Assembly: GCA_021809755.1 (NCBI GenBank)
Contig: JAJZJZ010000003.1
Coordinates: forward strand, 1 to 64,000
Direction: 5' to 3'
Origin: Thermoplasmata archaeon
GTDB lineage: Archaea; Thermoplasmatota; Thermoplasmata; Thermoplasmatales; Thermoplasmataceae
DNA length: 64,000 bases
The position numbers and the translations under genes are program-made. Under the pieces are notes generated by a model that searched no databases, was not told where the DNA came from, and worked only from the letters and a program-made list of their open reading frames with translations. Within the stretch, counting starts at the first letter, position 1; each line of letters begins with the position of its first letter. Positions 51,823 to 59,786 of the stretch are shown in pieces.

Positions 51823-53244
51823 TCATTCTTTTCTGACCCATTTTCCATCGTTCAATTCCCAGGTTCCGTTTGTCCATTTTTCAAAGAATTTTCTAAAACC
51901 TTTTCGCATGTCTTCGGGTGTCCTGCTAAAGGTTTCACTTTCTCCCGGCATCAGATGGATCCCTTCCACATGATTATTTATTCTCTTTGATTCTGTCAAA
52001 TATTGCTTGAGGTAGTAGAGTTCATCTGGGTCAAGTCTCATTTTTGCCATTTCAACTTGATTCATTAATGATTTTGTGTCCTTTTCATAATGAACCACAG
52101 AAGGATCGCCTTCCGCGTTCTCAATGAACATCCTTACCCCGAGACACTTCGTACATTTTCCACATGGAATAATTGTTCCCTTGATGCTTTTGCACGAATG
52201 GCATGATCTCTGAAGTTTATACAGATCAGGAAATTCATTTATGAGCGCTTTTTCAATGACGGAACCAAATACGGGATATACAATAGACCATAAACTTGAG
52301 TTTATTCCCTTTGATGACAAGAATTTGTTGAAGGCAACTGCAAAGTCCCACGTTTGATCATAAACGCCAAAGTAGTGTTCGATACCTTTGTATCTTTCCA
52401 TTGCGGTAGGATCATCAAATTCATTTCCCATGATCATGTTTGATATACCGTGTTTGTAAACAAACGGCAGAGAAGCCAAAAGATATACGGGGAAAATGAA
52501 GAGCTGAATTGGATATGAATCGGCCTTATTTTCAATCTGTTTCTTATCCATTATTTCCATATTTCTCAGAGTTTTTTTGTAGTATCGGTCGGTGTTTGAC
52601 CAAACTTTCATCACGTCAAGCCCAATGTTTTTAAAATAATAATATGAAGTTTTTGCAGGGAGCCAGTGCGCTCCGGATTCATTGTAAAAAAATGGCTTTA
52701 TGTCATAATTCATCTGTCTCATTATACCCATGGATAGCAGGCTTTCTTTTCCACCAGATGAAGAGATCATTACACTCCCTTTGCCCTTTACTTCCTCCTG
52801 CTCATTCTCTTTGATATTTTCAGCAACAATGACTGTTTCACCTTCAGCGGTATGTGGATTTATCTCCTCTTCTGAGGGAAGATATTGACGTTTAAAGAAT
52901 TCATATCTTCTCCTGCAGATTGAGTTGACGAATACCTCAATGTTATTGATCCTGATCATTTCCTTCAGGAAATCAATATCATTACGCGTTACCGGAAAAT
53001 CAAGTATGAGTTCTCTGGTAAAAAAAGAGAAGTTTATTGCCGAACCGGCCATTGCAAGTCCCGATAGATTCTCATTGTTCGTGATTTTTTGGTTATATGA
53101 GAATATTTCTTCAAAAGAAAATGGGGTATTCCCATTCATCAATAATGTTCCCTTGGTTCCGTGATCCGTGATCTTATCTGGCCTTATGGTTATGCTGTCA
53201 AAGCACCTTACCCTATGAGAATATGACATACCTTTCCACTCCAA
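51823..53244 (-). CDS. PP-loop ATPase with QueC-like zinc site, unknown function
   Basis: A 473-residue protein. A PP-loop for ATP adenylation is clear (MISSSGGKESLLS, residues 159-171), in an N-type ATP pyrophosphatase domain. Cysteines C348 and C351 (SCHSC), then C361, C364 and C367 (CGKCTKC), form a metal site like the C-terminal CxxxxCxxC cluster of the 7-cyano-7-deazaguanine synthase QueC. The first 140 residues and last 90 match nothing I know; the linker 130-155 is acidic. It may activate a carboxylate or a base for amidation or thiolation. It ends 6 bases from the convergent tsr3. Not QueC itself: far longer and otherwise dissimilar. Confidence 0.65.
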   Translation of the reverse strand: MEWKGMSYSHRVRCFDSITIRPDKITDHGTKGTLLMNGNTPFSFEEIFSYNQKITNNENLSGLAMAGSAINFSFFTRELILDFPVTRNDIDFLKEMIRINNIEVFVNSICRRRYEFFKRQYLPSEEEINPHTAEGETVIVAENIKENEQEEVKGKGSVMISSSGGKESLLSMGIMRQMNYDIKPFFYNESGAHWLPAKTSYYYFKNIGLDVMKVWSNTDRYYKKTLRNMEIMDKKQIENKADSYPIQLFIFPVYLLASLPFVYKHGISNMIMGNEFDDPTAMERYKGIEHYFGVYDQTWDFAVAFNKFLSSKGINSSLWSIVYPVFGSVIEKALINEFPDLYKLQRSCHSCKSIKGTIIPCGKCTKCLGVRMFIENAEGDPSVVHYEKDTKSLMNQVEMAKMRLDPDELYYLKQYLTESKRINNHVEGIHLMPGESETFSRTPEDMRKGFRKFFEKWTNGTWELNDGKWVRKE

Positions 53245-53542
53245 AAAACAAAATACTCAGTGCTCTATCAACGCAATTACATATTTAGTCATTAGTCAAT
53301 CCACGAACTTTTTCATGTGCCTGATATTATTCGAGTTTTGGGGGGACTATGAGCTTGCAATCTTCAATGCTTATGCGTGTTCACGAAAATACGAAGAAAG
53401 GATATTTCTTCTAGTTCCCTCGGACATTTTCATAAATAAAATGCCATTAAGAATGTAACAAGTTAAGGTTAACCAGAGAATTTAAGTTGGTGTAAATTAA
53501 CTGATTTTTCCTCTGCAACTGAAATAAGGATTCTAGAACTAT
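53245..53542. other. gene-free stretch before the accessory island
   Basis: About 298 bases with stops in all frames. It contains the promoter of the PP-loop gene near 53260-53280 and a short G6 run at 53340. No RNA gene, repeat or coding fragment is convincing. Confidence 0.45.
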
Positions 53543-53866
53543 CTACTTTTGACTTTTCATTAGAGTCAAATATTTCGCGTTTAAGAACCCCACTATTATA
53601 AACAGAGGGAAAGTTGAAACCATGATGATTAAGCCATCCTGTTCTCCGGGATTCTGATATCCTGCCATTGAAAGTGCATACCAAAAAATATATATCTCTA
53701 AGAGACCTATTATTAATGCAGCCGTCGTAAACAAAAGTATCAGTTTTTTATAAAGCAATGCTTTGATAGGGATCTGGGATCTGAAATCTCGTAAAATCAC
53801 GTATATTATTCCACCAGATTCTATTAAAAGTAACAGAACCCAAAAAAAAAGTAGTAAAATTTTCAC
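53543..53866 (-). CDS. small three-helix membrane protein, putative immunity or partner protein
   Basis: A 107-residue hydrophobic protein with three clear membrane helices (about residues 3-25, 42-66 and 80-98) and a short charged tail. It starts with GTG at 53866, only three bases after the stop of the exported-type protein gene, with GGGG before the start, so the two are translated together. No family is recognised. Same size class and place as the membrane proteins after the two other secreted proteins in this window. I infer that it protects the producer or helps the partner act at the membrane. Confidence 0.6.
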   Translation of the reverse strand: MKILLLFFWVLLLLIESGGIIYVILRDFRSQIPIKALLYKKLILLFTTAALIIGLLEIYIFWYALSMAGYQNPGEQDGLIIMVSTFPLFIIVGFLNAKYLTLMKSQK

Positions 53867-53869
53867 CCC

Positions 53870-54634
53870 CTAATTAAACCATACTTGTGTGCCACTTCCA
53901 TATTCACTTATGAAAGCGTGAGATACCCCAGCAATACTGCCACTTAAAGCGATTCCTGCTACACCTGCATAAGCATATAATGGTACGTTGTACCAGAATG
54001 TATAAACGCCTCCTGCTGAATTCAAACCGTATAAACCAACGGATGAAGTTATAGAACCCCCTTCAGCATCCCATGGGTAATAGTAATTATTAACAAAATC
54101 TAGGTGAATATACGAATATCCAGTGCTTTCATAATAATTAGTCATTGTCGATGACTCATAAGTCATCCCAGCACCTATGATTAGTAAAGCGGCACCAATT
54201 GCCTGTCCCAAAAGCGGTATAGGTGAGAAGAGTGCAATTAAGCCAGCGGCTACGGTGCCATAACTAGCCACAGTAGTTAGGCTGTTCCAAGTATTAAAAA
54301 AAGACTGCGCTGATGAGCCATAATATTCTACATTGAAATTATCGGATTCTCCATATGTTACAGACCATCCTCCTAACCACCACGGGGCGGTATAGACATA
54401 ATAATTTATATTAACCCAAACCCACGGGTCTATAAAGTTTCCGGTTGGTGTAGTTACGTTTACCTTCCATGCTTCGTATTGAGTTCCATTAAGTTTCACC
54501 GTATATAAAGTACTATGATAATAGAATGCACCCTGCGAAGTATCGATTGTGGAATTAATGTATTTAACTGGTTTCCCTAAATTAGTTACCATCTCCATAT
54601 GTGGGACCGATAATTGGACATTTTCTTTTGACAA
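53870..54634 (-). CDS. Gly/Tyr-rich protein with membrane-active segment, related in layout to the secreted proteins
   Basis: A 254-residue protein of unknown family. The first half is beta-type and rich in aromatic residues (YYVYTAPWWLGG); then comes a hydrophobic Gly/Ala segment (about residues 126-160: TVAAGLIALFSPIPLLG followed by QAIGAALLIIGAGM) that could form a helical hairpin, and a Tyr/Gly-rich tail. The layout equals that of 1220-2152 and 56397-57203. Unlike them it has no N-terminal signal helix: it begins at TTG just inside the frame after an in-frame TAA. Either it has lost its 5' end or it is exported otherwise. A small membrane-protein gene follows after three bases. Confidence 0.55.
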   Translation of the reverse strand: MSKENVQLSVPHMEMVTNLGKPVKYINSTIDTSQGAFYYHSTLYTVKLNGTQYEAWKVNVTTPTGNFIDPWVWVNINYYVYTAPWWLGGWSVTYGESDNFNVEYYGSSAQSFFNTWNSLTTVASYGTVAAGLIALFSPIPLLGQAIGAALLIIGAGMTYESSTMTNYYESTGYSYIHLDFVNNYYYPWDAEGGSITSSVGLYGLNSAGGVYTFWYNVPLYAYAGVAGIALSGSIAGVSHAFISEYGSGTQVWFN

Positions 54635-54857
54635 ATAATTGCTTTGTTCTAAACTAGTAACTTATTTTCCGCACATTTGAAAACGAATAACCCAGCTTTA
54701 GCTTTCAGTTGGAAAAAATATTTTCCCTTGCCAATATCCATCATCTTCTGAAGCTAATTTTTGTTAATGGAGAGGTCTTTTTGGAATGCTCATCCACCTT
54801 TCAATAATTGAGGAGCAGGTGGAACTGTAGATTGCTGAATATTGATAGGAAACCTCA

Positions 54858-55331
54858 CTAATTTTTAACACTTCCTCGCAATTTTCCCCATCTCTCTAAA
54901 TAAGCAATGACTATAACAATAACGCCTACAATTTGCAGAAAAATTAGTTGATTTAGTTCACCGATGTAGTAAACTGTGAGTAAAAAATCAAATAAAGTGG
55001 TTAAAGACATGAAAGCAATTAAAAATAAGGCATATTTTTTGGCAATCTTTCCTCGTTTCAGTTCTGCATCCACTGGAGTTATTATTTCATTTACATGATT
55101 AATATAATTTAAGTATATTGACGCAACAAATGTGATAGGTGTTGCCACAATAAAGAGAAGGAAATAAACACTTATTTGTTGGGCTACAAAGGAATAGTTA
55201 AAACCGTTACCTAACAGAGACCTAAAAACGCTCGTAAGATGGATTAGAAGTTCTAAACCAGAAAATACAATAGCCATAGTAAAGAAAAAATATGACATTT
55301 TTTTAAGATTTTCAGCTGAAGATTTCATCAT
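54858..55331 (-). CDS. four-helix membrane protein, orphan member of the island
   Basis: A 157-residue membrane protein with about four helices (roughly residues 12-37, 48-74, 97-118 and 124-144) and basic cytoplasmic loops (ELKRGKIAKK, ERWGKLRGS). No family is recognised. It lies between the two secreted-protein pairs on the same strand and has no intact secreted partner of its own. Between it and the next gene are only broken coding scraps (54650-54857). It would fit an orphan immunity protein kept after its toxin gene decayed. This is speculative. Confidence 0.5.
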   Translation of the reverse strand: MMKSSAENLKKMSYFFFTMAIVFSGLELLIHLTSVFRSLLGNGFNYSFVAQQISVYFLLFIVATPITFVASIYLNYINHVNEIITPVDAELKRGKIAKKYALFLIAFMSLTTLFDFLLTVYYIGELNQLIFLQIVGVIVIVIAYLERWGKLRGSVKN

Positions 55332-55541
55332 ACCCGTTTCGCCCTAACTTGGCAGAATTTGTTGAGTTCCATAAACCTAATTATTATTTCCATATTTATT
55401 TAACCATTTAGTGGTAAATTTGCAAATCCGCTCATGGAGTAAGGGTACGTAACAATTTGACTTGTGCTTTTCCATCAACATTCGGAATATAGATCTCAAT
55501 TATATTATTGCAAAATACAAATTCCGCAGATGATAAAAACC

Positions 55542-55760
55542 ATGTTCAGTGTTCAAGACCATTGCAGAATAAGGATAGATAAGAAGGATATTCGCGTAAG
55601 GTATTTCCTCTTGCCATTCGAGAAGCTGGTTGAATCAATCTAGTATCTTTTCTTACATGAGGACGCGAGTTTCAAGAAATATCTCATAGAACTGAGTGAA
55701 GCATGCACAGTCATGGTGAACTACGTCGAGAGAAAGGAAAGAACCCGCAAACAGACTTGA
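55542..55760 (+). pseudogene. decayed coding fragment, possibly transposon-derived
   Basis: A 73-codon frame from ATG 55542 to TGA 55758-55760, broken by one in-frame TAG at 55641-55643 (codon 34), where Trp would fit. The protein text is coherent on both sides: RIDKKDIRVRYFLLPFEKLV before, and FLHEDASFKKYLIELSEAC then NYVERKERTRKQ after. It is on the plus strand against the island genes. The charged, amphipathic style recalls transposase ends, but I cannot name the family. No repeats bound it. Confidence 0.45.
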
Positions 55761-55836
55761 ATAAAGACTCTGGGCGGATGGCCACTCTTTCCTCCTTCTC
55801 TCAGCATGGATAGCCAGAGCTGTCTAAAAAGTTAAC

Positions 55837-56346
55837 TCATTTCAGAGATACCAGTTTATGCTTGTCATAATTTATTAAAAAGTAGAAAAGTAAACATGTT
55901 GAAACAGTGCCAAACAGAATGAAAGGAATTAGTATGAATACCACATTTCCCAGATATATCTGAAGAATAGAAGATGATGGAAAAGGGATATAAATTTCAT
56001 ATAGAAATGTAAAAGCGAACAACAACACAACAAGAGAAGTTAATGATACTTTAAAATAGAATTGAACATATTTTTTCTGTTTGTTGTACATCCAATCAGA
56101 AAATGATAAGGAAAAACCAAATTTTGTTAATTTTTTCGAATAAAAATACCAAACAATACAAAGTGGCAACATAAAAAATGTTATGAGGATAAGATTAACA
56201 TATCCCAATACCCTTTCAATAGGGTTATAGTTTGAAAAGTAAATCTCAGAATAATTTATAGCAATGAGTAACAGCCATAAAAGTCCAATTGTAATAATTG
56301 TTCTTTTGTACAGCAACAAATAATATTCTTTCGATTTTTCTTTCAT
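55837..56346 (-). CDS. four-helix membrane protein, putative immunity or partner protein
   Basis: A 169-residue membrane protein with about four helices (residues 13-32, 45-67, 98-120 and 128-155) and basic loops (KEKSKEYY, NKQKKYV, NYDKHKL). No family is recognised. It lies 50 bases after the stop of the secreted protein with the poly-G promoter tract, on the same strand. It is larger than the 104- and 107-residue partners of the other two units but of the same type. The suggested role is self-protection against, or membrane targeting of, its upstream neighbour. Confidence 0.55.
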   Translation of the reverse strand: MKEKSKEYYLLLYKRTIITIGLLWLLLIAINYSEIYFSNYNPIERVLGYVNLILITFFMLPLCIVWYFYSKKLTKFGFSLSFSDWMYNKQKKYVQFYFKVSLTSLVVLLFAFTFLYEIYIPFPSSSILQIYLGNVVFILIPFILFGTVSTCLLFYFLINYDKHKLVSLK

Positions 56347-56396
56347 TCAGATTACCCCAATAAACTGTTGTGTATTTTAATTGTTAATATAAGAGA

Positions 56397-57203
56397 TTAG
56401 ATGTTCCCCTGATATAATGTTATTATGCCCTCTACATTACTTCCATATGGATCGAATGGAGCATTAATTTGAGTACCAGTGTAACTAAACCAGCCGATAC
56501 CAATAGTATAAGTAGTAAAACTTATTCCGTTTTGTCCTCCCATTTCGTCATACCAAGTAAAAATAGCACCACCTAAGAGAAATGCTGCGCCCACGAACCC
56601 TGCGGCCGGCCCTGAAAGTGCAGATTCAATTATTCCAGTGAACGCAAAGCCTGTCATAAATGTATCGAACATTTGCTGATTAAATCCAATTCCATTTGAT
56701 AATAAATACGCCGTCATATCTATATACAGACTGGGACCAACGTTTGAATTAGTTTTTTGTGAACTGCTATTATTGAATGATGTGCTTAATATTTTATAAT
56801 TTCCTGATGACGAGTATATCGGTATTAGTGTCATATTATTGGTTGAATTTATCATTATTGCCTGATGAAATAGTTTTCCGTTCATTGTTATGGTAACAGC
56901 CAATCCATGCACATTAGCACTACTTGAATTGTAAGAATCCCAAGTTATGTTCATTACTTCATTTGATACGTTTGATCCTGCCAGAAAAGGCGCATCATTT
57001 TTAATTTTTGTATTGTTGCTCATCGAATTAACTAAATTTAGATGGTGCTTTCCGGCAATATAACATAAAGAACCATTCCTACCATAGTTGTGAGGTGACA
57101 ATCCATTGTTAATTTGATTATTGACTGGTTGCATTGCCACTCCTATAAACAATATCACGATTAGTATTGCTGTTACTCCCATTAAAACTCTATTAGTTTT
57201 CAT
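56397..57203 (-). CDS. secreted or membrane-anchored protein with Gly/Ala-rich hydrophobic segment
   Basis: A 268-residue protein from the ATG at 57203. The signal helix (residues 9-24, VTAILIVILFIGVAMQ) is strikingly like that of the protein at 1220-2152: 10 of 17 positions are identical over TAI-IVILF-G-P. An Asn/Ser-rich region with many N-x-S/T sites (about 28-165) suggests a glycosylated surface domain. Then come a hydrophobic segment (about 188-226, GIIESALSGPAAGFVGAAFL) and a Gly/Tyr tail. A longer frame from ATG 57257 reads through the G11 tract in frame (Arg-Gly-Gly-Gly), so slippage there would switch such a form off. A four-helix membrane-protein gene follows. No family is known. 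Confidence 0.6.
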   Translation of the reverse strand: MKTNRVLMGVTAILIVILFIGVAMQPVNNQINNGLSPHNYGRNGSLCYIAGKHHLNLVNSMSNNTKIKNDAPFLAGSNVSNEVMNITWDSYNSSSANVHGLAVTITMNGKLFHQAIMINSTNNMTLIPIYSSSGNYKILSTSFNNSSSQKTNSNVGPSLYIDMTAYLLSNGIGFNQQMFDTFMTGFAFTGIIESALSGPAAGFVGAAFLLGGAIFTWYDEMGGQNGISFTTYTIGIGWFSYTGTQINAPFDPYGSNVEGIITLYQGNI

Positions 57204-57215
57204 TAAACCCGAATT

Positions 57216-57226
57216 CCCCCCCCCCC
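57216..57226 (-). repeat. homopolymeric G11 tract (C11 on plus strand) in the core promoter
   Basis: Eleven consecutive C on the plus strand lie between the TATA-like box and the ATG at 57203 of the secreted-protein gene. It is the longest homopolymer of G or C that I see in the window and mirrors the C9 tract at 1196-1204 in position. Length change would alter both the TATA-start spacing and the frame from the upstream ATG at 57257. Confidence 0.8.
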
Positions 57227-57227
57227 G

Positions 57228-57239
57228 ATATAAATATTG
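57228..57239 (-). promoter_or_regulatory. TATA box of the secreted-protein gene at 57203
   Basis: On the minus strand aatatttatatc directly precedes the G11 tract; its centre is about 30 bases before the ATG at 57203. The order TATA box, C:G homopolymer, start codon is the same as at 1181-1220. Confidence 0.55.
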
Positions 57240-57411
57240 CGTGACACATAATAACATAGAGAAATACGACCCACTGAGAAAGCTCGAAAAGTATGAGTTA
57301 TGGTTACACTAAATCAAAGATGAGAAAATGTGTTCCAAATTCTGGTGGAACAGCAGATCAAATCGTAACATTAAAGCAATAAGAACAAGAATAAATCGAA
57401 GTGAGTATCTA

Positions 57412-58449
57412 TTATACTTGAGATGATTTTAGAATCAGGTCAACTATTCCAGATAGATCTCCGAGAGGATCGAAAGCGTATATTCCTGTTTCATGGGATA
57501 TATTTTTGAGTACTTCTGGTATTTCATTTTCCTTAATCCCTTCCCTGTTCAGTGAAATCCCTATGACTTTCCGATCTGAAAGCAGTTCCAGTACTCTGAT
57601 ATATTTCTCCAGTGGAGGAATTCTAATCCCATCAAAGCCGTCATAATCCAATCTTCCGGGTGCATGCTGGAGTATGATAGCGTCGGGTTTGGCTGCCCCA
57701 ATGATCTCAAAACTTCCAGGGTAAGCAGGATGCAGTACGGAACCCTGACCTTCTATGAACATGAACTCCGGCTTTTCATCTTCCCATGCTTTGACCACTT
57801 CATATTCAATGCCACCAGCCACGAAATCATTTATCATGGAGTCGATGACTGCAGTATATTGAAATCCCTGCATCCATGCTGTCTGACCAGTGCCAATCAT
57901 AATGGATTTTTTCCCCTTAGAATTCATTTCTCTGTTCAGGTAAACAGCAGTTGTTCTTTTTCCTATTGCACTATCCGTTCCGAGAACAGCAATTTTGAAC
58001 GATTTTACATTGAATACCTTTCCTGTGAAAAATGGCTTGAAGTTCATGAACATCTTTCTTACATCCACGATTTCGGTTCCATGCTTATTAGCCAATTTAG
58101 AGAACTCAGGATCATCAGAAATAAATTCATGTAGACCGCTTACTACCTTCCATCCATATCCAATGGCTTTCCTAATGAACGGTCTGAAATTTTCAGGTAG
58201 AAAACCTCCATCTGTCGCAACTCCGACTATTGCTGTATTACATCCGAGGTCTTTGGCCTCTTCCATAGAGCTAACTATTCTTACCGACTTATTTGCCTTC
58301 GGAACTATACTGGAAATATCCTGACCAACCTTTGTTGAATCAAGTGCAGCAATAACGTTGAATCTTGTGGTATACCTGATTAATCCGTTTGCAGTTTTTC
58401 CATATGTTGTTCCAAGAAATCCTTCACAAAGAACTACCGCGTTGTCCAA
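57412..58449 (-). CDS. DUF1611 (DgcN-like) P-loop protein
   Basis: A 345-residue DUF1611 protein: an N-terminal Rossmann-like domain (residues 1-145) and a C-terminal P-loop domain with GTDSAIGKRTTA (157-168), plus the family blocks VGVATDGGFLP, SGLHEFI, FIEGQGSVLHPAYPG and LQHAPGR. DUF1611 proteins are commonly paired with a dipeptide epimerase, and a bacterial member (DgcN) N-acetylates D-glutamate. Here the partner is a threonine-synthase-like PLP enzyme whose 3' end overlaps this gene by 16 bases, so translation is coupled. This suggests a shared amino-acid route, likely of D- or unusual amino acids. Confidence 0.85.
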   Translation of the reverse strand: MDNAVVLCEGFLGTTYGKTANGLIRYTTRFNVIAALDSTKVGQDISSIVPKANKSVRIVSSMEEAKDLGCNTAIVGVATDGGFLPENFRPFIRKAIGYGWKVVSGLHEFISDDPEFSKLANKHGTEIVDVRKMFMNFKPFFTGKVFNVKSFKIAVLGTDSAIGKRTTAVYLNREMNSKGKKSIMIGTGQTAWMQGFQYTAVIDSMINDFVAGGIEYEVVKAWEDEKPEFMFIEGQGSVLHPAYPGSFEIIGAAKPDAIILQHAPGRLDYDGFDGIRIPPLEKYIRVLELLSDRKVIGISLNREGIKENEIPEVLKNISHETGIYAFDPLGDLSGIVDLILKSSQV

Positions 58450-59417
58450 AGGTCCCCTCTTCCGGTGAGAACAACGACGACATCGTGTTCCTGTGTTTTT
58501 CTTGATAAGATATGGCTTGCTGCGGCCATTGCGGAAGATGATGCTGGCATAACCTGAATGTATTCCAGCTTCTCAATAATTCTTGAAAACCTTAGCATAT
58601 CTTCATCTGTTACAGCCTGAGCAATTCCGTGCGACTCTATTATGGCATTAAGGGCTTTCTGACCGTCTGTTGGCCTATATGAAACAAGGGGCTCATTCAC
58701 ATGGGTCTCAGTAATTACACTTGGTTCCAAGTTCTGGATTCTCCTAAGGCCTCTTCTCCATGAATAAACAACAGGATTTCCAAGAGAAGTGCTGGAAGCA
58801 ATAAGTTTTGGAAGATTTGAGATCATTCCCTTCCTGTAAAGCTTCCTGAATCCAGAATATATACCTGATAGAGTGGTTCCATTTCCCACTGGAACCGCAA
58901 GATATGAAGGACAGTGCCCCAACTGATTGTAGATTTCATATGCAATATTCTCATACCCCATGATATCTACAGCTGAATTTGGAGAACCTGGACTGCAATC
59001 ATACCAGTTTTCATCTCTTGTCTTATCTTTCATATAATCGAGAAGCTCTTCATACTTCAGATTTAATTCCATTACAGTAGCCCCATTCTCATATATTTCC
59101 TGGTTTCTTGTACCAGAATAATAAGAAGGTGTGGCTATAACGGATTTTACACCCTCAAGTGCAGCATAGTATGAAACCGAGGCTCCATAATTACCACATG
59201 TTGCCACGGCAACGGTATCAAATCCTTGTTCCTTGGCCCTCTTAATATGTAATCTCGATATCCTGTCCTTCTGAGTTCCGGTTATACTCGCTCCCTCAAA
59301 TTTAAAAAAAACCTTTTTCAGTTCTAGATATTTCTCAATGTTTCTAGCCCTAAAAAAGGGAGTCATACCCGGAGGTTTTTCTTCTTCTAAAACCTGCTCC
59401 ATTAATTCATTCACCAA
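58434..59417 (-). CDS. threonine-synthase-like PLP-dependent enzyme
   Basis: A 327-residue fold-type II PLP enzyme. The PLP lysine is K50 in ITGTQKDR (SFKDR in threonine synthase, so the Phe is Gln), the cofactor-ring Asn is in TCGNYGAS, and the phosphate-binding loop is PVGNGTTLSG. It is shorter than classic threonine synthase and similar to the group containing cysteate synthase and 2,3-diaminopropionate-type enzymes. The start may be TTG 59417, GTG 59414 or ATG 59402. It overlaps the DUF1611 gene by 16 bases. The reaction is not deducible. An AT-rich 369-base region precedes it. Confidence 0.82.
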   Translation of the reverse strand: MVNELMEQVLEEEKPPGMTPFFRARNIEKYLELKKVFFKFEGASITGTQKDRISRLHIKRAKEQGFDTVAVATCGNYGASVSYYAALEGVKSVIATPSYYSGTRNQEIYENGATVMELNLKYEELLDYMKDKTRDENWYDCSPGSPNSAVDIMGYENIAYEIYNQLGHCPSYLAVPVGNGTTLSGIYSGFRKLYRKGMISNLPKLIASSTSLGNPVVYSWRRGLRRIQNLEPSVITETHVNEPLVSYRPTDGQKALNAIIESHGIAQAVTDEDMLRFSRIIEKLEYIQVMPASSSAMAAASHILSRKTQEHDVVVVLTGRGDLWTTR

Positions 59418-59786
59418 GTCTTGCGACTAAATACCTAAGCAATCAATTGTACTTAAATATTTTTAATATCTTTTATACTTAATATTAATTGGCGGCTTTG
59501 TGAAACCCATAAGAAATAAAATTTCATATATTACTATAAATAAGAAAACATATTTAATATTATATATTCATATTCACATACTAAAGTATAAAAGCGCCTA
59601 TGCTTACTGCTAAGGTTAAAATTCACTTAGATAAACTCCATTTTTTAAAAGGTCTGTGCCAAGGAATTGTTAAAGGGCTCAGCTTCTTTTAAAAAAAGGA
59701 CACAATTTTTCCTTTAATTTTCGGGGTTTACGTTAAGATAAAATTAAAAAGTTATTGAAAATAATAATATAATTATAATTTATATG
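59418..59786. other. AT-rich gene-free region
   Basis: About 369 bases, strongly AT-rich (dense TAT/ATA from 59450 to 59600 and again near 59760), with no open frame of note and no tRNA. It should contain the promoter of the PLP-enzyme/DUF1611 operon at its left end and the terminator of dtdA at its right. I see no repeat array. Confidence 0.5.

Noticed and set aside
51823-53244. Calling the PP-loop protein QueC
   Set aside because: Only the PP-loop and Cys cluster resemble QueC; the protein is about twice as long and the rest does not match.
55641-55643. In-frame TAG read as pyrrolysine
   Set aside because: Trp fits by one base change, the frame is short and isolated, and no pyrrolysine genes are seen in the window; decay is simpler.
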